IMG/VR virus record: IMGVR_UViG_3300032046_002904
Location: 1-28,987 of that record
From: a virus
Strand: one strand, 5' to 3'
DNA: 28,987 bases
The position numbers and the translations under genes are program-made. Below are positions 12,853-19,709 of the stretch, piece after piece. Below the pieces are notes generated by a model. It had not been told where the DNA came from. It did not search any database and worked only from the letters and a program-made list of their open reading frames with translations. Every line of letters begins with the position of its first letter. The stretch's first letter is position 1.

Positions 12853-14580
12853 CTAGCCATCTAGTAACTCCTTCAATACCTTGAATCCTTTCTTCCCTCT
12901 GACACTAAGTCTAAGTGCAAATTGTGCTACTGGCTTCCCTATGAGTGGAATCTCTTCAACTAATTGGGTGAAAGGAAATCCTTGTATAGGGACTGGAATC
13001 TCAAACTCTTCGTAAGGATTGCCCAGAGTAGGAATTCTCTGTACGATCCTCCATTTCTTCCCTACCTTAGAAGGTAGAATCGCCTTAGGAATTAGTATCT
13101 CTTCCAGGATGATATCGAGTTGTCCAAGAAGTTCAAGAACCGCTATCTGAACTTTCAGTGGGATATGGATGAAGTCCTCCGAAGCCAGTAGTTCTGAACA
13201 GACTCTCTGGAGATCCTTAATTCTGCTTTGGATATCTTTTCCACCAAGACCCTCAATGATGATTCTCTGGAGTTCTTTGATCCTGGATCTACTATCAGCA
13301 AGATCTAATTCCTCAGTCCTAGTCCTCACTATGATCTTAGTTCTTGACCAGACATCTGTTGTTCCTAGTTTCTCAATCACAGTTCTAATAATTGGTGTTT
13401 GCCTGGCTAGAAAGCAAGAGACTCCTAGCAACTCTACAAAGGTTCTCATGAGACTCTTGGAACTAATTCTTGAATCTAGGAAGACTAAGGACTCAGCAAG
13501 ACTTCTTTGCAGAGTTTTGATTCGACTCTGTGAATCCTCAAGATCAAAGATCTCAATTAGAGTTTTGAAGATTCTGAGGACATGTTTCTTGATGAAGAAG
13601 TCTTGCATCCCAAATGATTCGATAGTTTCAATAGAGGTCTGCCTGTATCCCCAACCTCCGTGGCTTGGTTCAGGACTTATGTGCTTGAATAATATCAAGT
13701 CATCTATAAAAGAATCCATCCGGGACTGAGTACCTGTCCAAACTGTCAAGTTAGTTATGTCAGTTAAAACATTGTAGAATGGGAGACTACTTCCTTTCAG
13801 TACTCCATCTATGTAGATATCAAATGTATCTGTACTGCAATCGATAATGAGGAGTAATCTATACCAGATATTTGGATAATACTTTTGGATGTTGGAATGA
13901 TTCCCAGAAGGAAGGATGTATGTTATCCAACCATTGTTCCAAAACTCTATGACTGGCCCAGCTAGCCTTGCTGCATCTTCAAAGAGTAGAGTAAAGGTTG
14001 TACCGTTCTGATTGGACCGTACCATAATCTCAGACTTGAATCTTGTCTGATTCGAGAATGGCCTATAAGCTTGCACATAGGCTTGTCTCGAAGAGTCTCT
14101 GAACATGAGTGAACGGGAAGGAGAAACATAAGGATCACTAACAGTTCTTATTTCTCCACCTTGTTGTGTTTCTAGGATCCAGTTAGTAGGAGCTTCACTA
14201 TCACCCTGTTCATCAAAGTCTTGTCCTATGATGCCAGTATTTCCAATGCTAGATGCCGAGATTGCATCTGCCTTCCCGAAGTAAATGTAGATGGTGACTG
14301 CACTTGTGTTGAGATCGTCTGTTATCCTCACCCAAATGATAGCGTTATTTGAATTAATCTTCTGTTCTATCCAGTAAGGCAGAAGTGTGGTCTCATCATT
14401 ATCAGAGAACCGGATGTCCCCGAAGTCTGTTCTACATCCACTGTTTAGGTAGACATCTCCAGCCGTATCTATGCCAGAGCCATAATGAACAATGATCTTA
14501 ACTTGGTAACCTGTTCCTGCCTCGCTTGCAGGATTGATCACATGGCTTTTGCGATACTTCCATCCCGTTAACCATGCCAT
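12853..14580 (-). CDS. DUF2341/lectin adhesin with 20-aa repeats
   Basis: A 575-aa protein. Residues 5-110 are a DUF2341 domain (W-K-Y-R-K-S-H start, T-I-Y-I-Y-F-G-K-A-D end). Residues 125-320 are a concanavalin A-like (LamG-type) lectin, ending FIDDLILFKHISPEP. Residues 336-475 are seven 20-residue tandem repeats of the type R-x-x-x-E-x-L-x-x-x-D-x-x-S-R-x-K. A short C-terminal tail follows. There is no signal peptide. Such modules occur on surface and virion proteins and probably bind host glycans. Its first 320 residues are clearly related to the 840-aa protein at 22538-25051. It lies just upstream of the protease/scaffold gene. Ribosome site GGTGGAG precedes the ATG. Confidence 0.75.
   Translation of the reverse strand: MAWLTGWKYRKSHVINPASEAGTGYQVKIIVHYGSGIDTAGDVYLNSGCRTDFGDIRFSDNDETTLLPYWIEQKINSNNAIIWVRITDDLNTSAVTIYIYFGKADAISASSIGNTGIIGQDFDEQGDSEAPTNWILETQQGGEIRTVSDPYVSPSRSLMFRDSSRQAYVQAYRPFSNQTRFKSEIMVRSNQNGTTFTLLFEDAARLAGPVIEFWNNGWITYILPSGNHSNIQKYYPNIWYRLLLIIDCSTDTFDIYIDGVLKGSSLPFYNVLTDITNLTVWTGTQSRMDSFIDDLILFKHISPEPSHGGWGYRQTSIETIESFGMQDFFIKKHVLRIFKTLIEIFDLEDSQSRIKTLQRSLAESLVFLDSRISSKSLMRTFVELLGVSCFLARQTPIIRTVIEKLGTTDVWSRTKIIVRTRTEELDLADSRSRIKELQRIIIEGLGGKDIQSRIKDLQRVCSELLASEDFIHIPLKVQIAVLELLGQLDIILEEILIPKAILPSKVGKKWRIVQRIPTLGNPYEEFEIPVPIQGFPFTQLVEEIPLIGKPVAQFALRLSVRGKKGFKVLKELLDG
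13156..13575 (-). repeat. Seven 60-bp repeats coding for 20-aa units
   Basis: Residues 336-475 of the 575-aa adhesin repeat with an exact period of 20. The consensus is a hydrophobic helix or strand with R-x-x-x-E-x-L-G, followed by D-x-x-S-R-I-K. Units have diverged at the DNA level. The same motif, as E-L-F-G-L-x-D-S, recurs in the 840-aa protein near 22595-22906. Confidence 0.7.
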
Positions 14581-14591
14581 ATCAACTCCAC

Positions 14592-14888
14592 CTACTTAAG
14601 AATGACTTCCTCTCCCCTGACGAGTAGGTCTATCTTGAGAGCACTCTTTATCTGAAGATTAGGAGTCCATCTCACTACCAACTTAGTAATTTGTCTAGGA
14701 CTGAGAGCCCTAGGACTCTCTATCACTTCGACATCTTTATTCTTGAAGGAGAAGTTTAGATTCTTCAATAGGGTATCTCTCTCATTGAGAAGATACACTG
14801 TCATTTCCTTGCTTTGCCCTATCTCCACTTCTCCAAAATCTATCTGGGAGATCTCTTCCTTCAGTTCAGGGTCTCTATACATCTTCAC
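14592..14888 (-). CDS. Ig-like (ASH/Hydin-type) virion protein
   Basis: A 98-aa beta-sandwich protein. The pattern I-D-F-G-E-V-E-I-G-Q-S-K-E-M-T-V-Y-L, then two more strand pairs and a W-x-P near residue 73, resembles the ASPM-SPD-2-Hydin family of Ig-like domains. The start is GTG at 14888, with GGAGGAG about 8 bases upstream; an ATG lies two codons later. It overlaps the preceding gene by 14 bases. Small Ig-like proteins often decorate capsids or tails; here it sits between the phosphoesterase gene and an adhesin gene. Confidence 0.55.
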   Translation of the reverse strand: MKMYRDPELKEEISQIDFGEVEIGQSKEMTVYLLNERDTLLKNLNFSFKNKDVEVIESPRALSPRQITKLVVRWTPNLQIKSALKIDLLVRGEEVILK

Positions 14889-16731
14889 TTTGATTCTCCT
14901 CCTTCAATATCTTCTCCATTAACTCTAACTTCTTCTTCTTCAGAGCCATGTCTAACTCACTGGTTTCTTTCTGGACCTTGTCCTCTATCCTTGAGAATTC
15001 CCATCCACCTTCAACTCTATTTGCCTTGAATACTCCCTTGAATTTCTGTCCTTCTACCCTTAATGTGATCTCATCTTCTGTCTGCCCTAGAATCTCCAGA
15101 GTTCCCGAATCCAAGCAGTCAATGTATGTCTCGAGAGGCCCAACTAATCTGAAGAGATGAGTTCCTTCAGTGACCATCCATAACTTGAGAGTCTCTGGGT
15201 CTTCATGAACATCCTTCACTCTAGCGAATGCTTTCTCTCCTACATCTAACCTACGAGGATCTTTGTAGATGTTGATCTCTTGCTTGTGATCACTAGCCAG
15301 CTTCCATCTTAGATCATAGTGTTCCTTGATTCCATTTCCATAGTGCTTGTGCAAGACAAACTCATGTCCTGTTGATAGACTTTCAAGTGTATAAGTAGGA
15401 GTTCCTTTCTCCTCTTGAATTAGTCTGAAGTTCCCCTTCAGTTCTGTGCCCTTCAATTCTAGATCATAGATAGTCTTTCCTGTCTCATCTGTTGATTCCT
15501 TGATATTGCAGTCTGCTAACTCTAGGACTTTATGGTATGCTCTAAGTTCCTTGTTTGGATTGTATGGTGTACTTGGAGATAGTTCTCCCTCATAGTCTAG
15601 CCACTTCTTGTTGATTCTCCCTTCACCCATTGCTCCTACTGGGAGAACTCTCAATGGATTGTCGGTCAACAGGAAGCCTAGCACCTTAGCACTTCCATCA
15701 TCTATTCTTAGATAGTATTCTCTCTCAGCTTGTCCTCTCACATGAACTGGACCTAGCCAACTAATCTCAATGACACTGAATCTTGCCTGGGCCAGGTTCT
15801 CAGTTAAGGTTGCTTTCCATATCTTGAATTCCTCAGAGTCTCTCTGGTCAGGTGGAACTGGAATGACACCCTTTGGAGGTTTCCAGTCTTTCTTCATTCC
15901 CCTCTCTAGGGCATATGCCACTTGGTCTTCTGGCACCATGAATCTCCATATTATCTCATACTTGCCTGGGATCTTCTTCCTTGTCTCAGGATCCAATAAA
16001 GGCAGTCTAAGTCCTCTGACAACTACTCGTACATACTTGTCTTTCTTTAGTGGACCTGTATCTCTATCAGACTTATAGAAGAATTCCTTGAAGTAAGGCT
16101 TCTGTGCTCCTTCCCAGAAGACTCCCTTGGATACGATCTTGAACTCTCCAGCTTCTCTTTGAGTTGCTCCAATCTCGCCTGGCTCTATCTTGCCTTCTAC
16201 CTCTAACCAATCCTTAGGCTGTGTGAGTTTCCATTCGATTCTCTGTCCCTTGTTTATCTCCCATTTATCAGGGGTAACTGGTTCCTTTACCGAACCTCCA
16301 ACCACTTCATAGCCAACTAGGAATCCATCCCATTCCATTCTAACATCAGTATGTTGAGAGTCTCCTCTAATGTGTGACTGCATGACATACCTTCTCTTGG
16401 ATGCCTCAGTTGGATATTCCTGGTCTGTTCCTATCTGGAGTCTCTGGTAGTAATAATCCTTGACATAGGCACATCTGAAATGATCAGCATAGATACACTT
16501 GACAGGGAACTTGAGGTTGGTTAGCCAGTAGAATGGTCTGCAGAATCTTTCCTTCAGAACACACTTCTTAGCATTGTGGACATGTGGACAGACAGGCATG
16601 TATGTCAATCCTGCTCTCCAGCCAGTCCCAACTGCTTCCAGTCTCTTGAAGAACTTATAGTCATCTGGTTCTGTCTTGGATGACTTAGAGACAACCAAAG
16701 GAAACATCCAACTTATAGTCCTCTTAACCAT
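14875..16731 (-). CDS. Protein with two LigD-type 3'-phosphoesterase domains
   Basis: A 618-aa protein. The ATG at 16731, which overlaps the HNH stop, is preferred to an upstream TTG. The first phosphoesterase (PE) domain begins YVMQSH120-x6-H127-T-D129-V-R131, with EVEGKIEPGEIGAT (about 177-190) matching the conserved F-E-G-x-I-P-x-G-x-Y-G-x-G of LigD PE domains. A second PE-like unit begins FVLHKH463-x7-H471-Y-D473-L-R475. Both halves contain a terminal strand of the form G-x-x-x-K-G-x-F-x-x (LKGNFRLI at about 431; FKGVFKA at about 564). The N-terminal 95 residues have a cluster of cysteines and histidines (CPHVH...C...C...C...C) that could bind zinc or iron-sulphur. PE domains remove blocked 3' ends before ligation. 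The gene is co-transcribed with the HNH and ligase genes. Confidence 0.72.
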   Translation of the reverse strand: MVKRTISWMFPLVVSKSSKTEPDDYKFFKRLEAVGTGWRAGLTYMPVCPHVHNAKKCVLKERFCRPFYWLTNLKFPVKCIYADHFRCAYVKDYYYQRLQIGTDQEYPTEASKRRYVMQSHIRGDSQHTDVRMEWDGFLVGYEVVGGSVKEPVTPDKWEINKGQRIEWKLTQPKDWLEVEGKIEPGEIGATQREAGEFKIVSKGVFWEGAQKPYFKEFFYKSDRDTGPLKKDKYVRVVVRGLRLPLLDPETRKKIPGKYEIIWRFMVPEDQVAYALERGMKKDWKPPKGVIPVPPDQRDSEEFKIWKATLTENLAQARFSVIEISWLGPVHVRGQAEREYYLRIDDGSAKVLGFLLTDNPLRVLPVGAMGEGRINKKWLDYEGELSPSTPYNPNKELRAYHKVLELADCNIKESTDETGKTIYDLELKGTELKGNFRLIQEEKGTPTYTLESLSTGHEFVLHKHYGNGIKEHYDLRWKLASDHKQEINIYKDPRRLDVGEKAFARVKDVHEDPETLKLWMVTEGTHLFRLVGPLETYIDCLDSGTLEILGQTEDEITLRVEGQKFKGVFKANRVEGGWEFSRIEDKVQKETSELDMALKKKKLELMEKILKEENQSEDV

Positions 16732-17140
16732 GATATAACATCCTCGCTCTTTCAATAAACTGATGATTCATACAGAGAATCCTATAACCTTCTGGATAGT
16801 TATTCTGTCTGATCCAATTGTAAAAGTCAATTCCGCTAACTCTTCCTTTCCTATGTCTTCTAGTTGCCCCTATGGACTTCCTGTGAGCATTTCCTCCACC
16901 TTTCACATGGTCCAGAGTAAGAGCATCTAAGTTGAAGCAAGAGCAGAGAGCACACTTTGGAACTCCACCTGAATAATGGCTTAGGACTTCTAGCTTTATC
17001 TTCTGAGAATACTTCCTTCTATTTCTCAACTTCCTTTCTCTCTCTGATTGTATATTCTGGTATCTCCATCTCTCATATTCTGAATTATCTCTACCATCCA
17101 AGTACCTTGGAGGCTGGTTCAACTTTCGATGATTAGGCAT
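16724..17140 (-). CDS. HNH endonuclease-like protein
   Basis: A 138-aa protein. The basic N-terminal helix (about residues 20-50) is followed by C63-A-L-C66, the strand LTLDH78-V-K-G-G-G, H86, and C123-M-N-H126 with FYNWIRQNNYPEGYRIL between. This is the zinc-binding HNH layout common in phages. Its ATG overlaps the ligase stop as TAATG, and its end overlaps the phosphoesterase start by 8 bases. It could be a free-standing homing-type nuclease that has inserted in the operon, or a working part of the ligase cassette. Confidence 0.75.
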   Translation of the reverse strand: MPNHRKLNQPPRYLDGRDNSEYERWRYQNIQSERERKLRNRRKYSQKIKLEVLSHYSGGVPKCALCSCFNLDALTLDHVKGGGNAHRKSIGATRRHRKGRVSGIDFYNWIRQNNYPEGYRILCMNHQFIERARMLYHG

Positions 17141-19395
17141 TATCCTTCCTCCTCGATGTACTCCAAAACTTGCACTGGACGCACTACCAGAATCTCTCCT
17201 CTCTCAAGTCTAAGAGATGTAGAGTAACTCTCTCCAATGTAGGCATAGTAGTTACCATTAATTTCCTCCACTCTCTTAAATTCATCCTTCATACTAGCTG
17301 GAATTTGAATCCCACATTCATAAGTGTACTGATCCATCTCCTTGCCTTCAGCAGTCTTCTTAGGAACTCTCTTCAGTACTATGACATCAATCTCCTTAAG
17401 GTTCTTTACCTTAGCCATATCGTTGGTTCTGCAAGATGATTGTGCACACTGGGTCTTGTAGACTCCTGTGGAATCCTTAACCATTGCACCTTCAGATCCT
17501 GGCATTGTCCTGACATCTTCTACTGCCTTGAAGAATTCTTGCTTATTCTCCACTATAACTGAAGGGATTGCTTCAAAGTGCTTGAGACTTCCAGAGATCA
17601 AACTCTGAAGGGCTCTATATCTCTCTCCATAGCCCTTATCCACCAACTGTTCTTCATTCAAGTAAGTGACATCATGCACATGGAATACTACATTCTTGTC
17701 ATCTAGAGACTCCGGCTTTGCATTGATCCACTTGATCATCTCTTCTCTTTTGAGTGCCTTTCCTTCATTGTCATATTCAACCATCTCAGCATGAATTATG
17801 TAAGTTCCTGAGATCTTCAACAGTTCTTCTCTTGACTTCTTGAAGGCATCCTGCCTATCGATATGAGAGTCTTCAGTAAAGAACCTAACCTCATCTCCCT
17901 TCCTGTGTATCTGGAAGTACATGCCATCATACTTCTTCTGAACATGCAGCTTATGTGCTATCCTTTCCTCTGCCCATTCTCTCCATAGAACATCTGCATC
18001 CCAAACTTCAGTCTCTTTCTCAGGCTTCTGGTTCTTGTGGTAAGTAAGGGGCTTGAGTTCTGCTAGGATCTCCCAGGGACTTAGTCTCTTGTTGATGGTT
18101 GACTTCTTATAGTCATAACTATAGAGTGGATATGAATAGCCAATCATTGGTCCTCTGAGGTCAAAGGTGACATGAAGTCTCCTAGCTATTGCTGGGTCTG
18201 TGCAGACATTCTTGATAAAGTAGACCAATCCCTCTAGGTACGGACCCTTGATGAGAATGTCAATGTCATGGTTAGAAGGAATCTTCCCCTCATTCACAAT
18301 CCTGCCAATCAGAAAAATAGGTATAGGTGGAAAATCCGAAGGCAGTGTGTCAGGGAATGATCCTACCACCTTGTCTAAGGTAATCTCCTCTTGTAAACCT
18401 TCTGGTGAAGGATACTCTACTATGAAGATCTGCATCTGCTTCTCAAGATCATCTTTCCAGTCTGGGATCTTGATGCCTCGTTTCCTCAACTCTTCCTCTA
18501 CGAATATTGCCGCATTGACAAGGTCTTCATTGACTCCAGAGTCCTTGCCAGTCTTGTGTAGGAAAGCATCGAGTGCCTTCAGTTCCTCATCACCTAAACC
18601 CTTGCAATAATCTGCAGTGATATCAGTAATGTTGACTGCTAGTGGAGTCAGATGCTTCATCTTTCTCTTCTCCATCTCAGCAACAATGAGGCTATGAATG
18701 TGCTCTATCATCTTCTTCTGTTCAGGTAATGCGAATGGACTCCATTGCTTCGATTCAATCTTGATTCCTTCTCTCATCCTGTTAGCAAAGATGTGGGCAA
18801 GTCTGTGATCATTGACAAGCACCTGGTCTGTCAGAGGAGCAGGATCATACTTGGCAATGTCTTCAAGAAGAATGACTTCCTCTCTATCGAGTTCATCTAG
18901 ATCTTGATGTTCCTTTCCTCTTCTCCTCAGTTCTGCATGAACCAAAAGGTGCAGGTCTAGATTGCATAAAGTATGAGCTAACAGGTGCTTAGCTTCTAAG
19001 TCCTGGTCTGATATCAGGAACTCTATATTCTTTGAATCTACGAATGTCTGGACTCCCTGAGGAATCTCCACACCTCTAGGAACCTTGTAGTTCTCTAGGA
19101 ACTTATATTCATAAGCAAAGAGTGGGAATATCCAGCCCCATGCCTTGATTTCTTCTGGAGTAATCAGATGTTCCTTCCTTCTATTCTCGAATTCAACCTT
19201 CCAGATCTTCCTCATGGATGTGAGTTCCAAGATACCATAACAGAGTTTACCCTCTATGAGATAGAGTGGAATATTGAGCATGTTGGGGAATTCCTTCTCC
19301 TTTACGATCAGAGTCTTCTTCCCAGTCCAGACTAGGTTACCATGTGGCTTCACTAGGTACATTCCCTTCTCAGGCAATATTTCATTACTGGACAT
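17140..19395 (-). CDS. ATP-dependent DNA ligase fused to NTase-like domain
   Basis: A 751-aa protein. Residues 470-675 form an ATP-dependent ligase adenylation domain: motif I K488-Y-D-G, motif III A536-E537 in HAEMVEYD, motif IV E635-G-A-M-V-K640, motif V K662-V-K664. An OB-type C-terminal region ends GEILVVRPVQV; motif VI is not evident. Residues 361-383 read G364-R-I-V-N-E-G, then D377-I-D379-I-L-I-K, the pol-beta nucleotidyltransferase pattern. Residues 1-118 form a beta-rich domain (KTLIVK, CYGILEL, H-L-I-T-P-E-E, PQGVQTF) that may be ASCH-like. The protein would seal nicks after end processing by the neighbouring phosphoesterase protein. Its start overlaps the end of the 110-aa gene and its stop overlaps the HNH start. 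It is far longer than typical phage ligases because of the N-terminal 470 residues. Confidence 0.8.
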   Translation of the reverse strand: MSSNEILPEKGMYLVKPHGNLVWTGKKTLIVKEKEFPNMLNIPLYLIEGKLCYGILELTSMRKIWKVEFENRRKEHLITPEEIKAWGWIFPLFAYEYKFLENYKVPRGVEIPQGVQTFVDSKNIEFLISDQDLEAKHLLAHTLCNLDLHLLVHAELRRRGKEHQDLDELDREEVILLEDIAKYDPAPLTDQVLVNDHRLAHIFANRMREGIKIESKQWSPFALPEQKKMIEHIHSLIVAEMEKRKMKHLTPLAVNITDITADYCKGLGDEELKALDAFLHKTGKDSGVNEDLVNAAIFVEEELRKRGIKIPDWKDDLEKQMQIFIVEYPSPEGLQEEITLDKVVGSFPDTLPSDFPPIPIFLIGRIVNEGKIPSNHDIDILIKGPYLEGLVYFIKNVCTDPAIARRLHVTFDLRGPMIGYSYPLYSYDYKKSTINKRLSPWEILAELKPLTYHKNQKPEKETEVWDADVLWREWAEERIAHKLHVQKKYDGMYFQIHRKGDEVRFFTEDSHIDRQDAFKKSREELLKISGTYIIHAEMVEYDNEGKALKREEMIKWINAKPESLDDKNVVFHVHDVTYLNEEQLVDKGYGERYRALQSLISGSLKHFEAIPSVIVENKQEFFKAVEDVRTMPGSEGAMVKDSTGVYKTQCAQSSCRTNDMAKVKNLKEIDVIVLKRVPKKTAEGKEMDQYTYECGIQIPASMKDEFKRVEEINGNYYAYIGESYSTSLRLERGEILVVRPVQVLEYIEEEG

Positions 19396-19708
19396 ATGAT
19401 AACTCCTTATTGTCTTCCTTCTCCAATCCCTTGCTCTGCATCTGCCTCGTAGCTTTCAGATCCAATTCCAGGAACAGTACAGCATACTCTCTCATCCTCT
19501 CAAAGTATCCAGCCAGTTCCTCTTTGGAGAATTTAGCCATGATACCTGGAGACTTGATCCAGCTATGCCAACCAATGGTGCTTCCATGGATGTTGTATAG
19601 ACTCTGCTCTAGTGCACTCATGAATGCTAGCCTATCGCTAGGATTCAGTTCCTTGAGCTTCCTAATCTCTTCCTCGACTTCTTTTATATACTCCTTCAGT
19701 TTACTCAT
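19385..19708 (-). CDS. Small helical protein coupled to ligase gene
   Basis: A 107-aa mostly helical protein: a charged N-terminal coiled-coil (KLKEYIKEVEEEIRKLKEL), then a tryptophan-containing segment (IHGSTIGWHSWIKSP), and two further helices. The ATG at 19708 is preferred over GTG 19717 because GGTGAT then serves as ribosome site. It overlaps the stop of the 943-aa hub gene and the ligase start. I do not recognise the family. Its tight coupling suggests a partner of the ligase or of the tail. Confidence 0.6.
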   Translation of the reverse strand: MSKLKEYIKEVEEEIRKLKELNPSDRLAFMSALEQSLYNIHGSTIGWHSWIKSPGIMAKFSKEELAGYFERMREYAVLFLELDLKATRQMQSKGLEKEDNKELSYVQ

Positions 19709-19709
19709 T

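Noticed and set aside
17140-19395. RNA ligase or mRNA capping enzyme
   Set aside because: The motif set (KYDG, EGAMVK, KVK) and the adjacent PE protein favour an ATP-dependent DNA ligase, though substrate is not proven.
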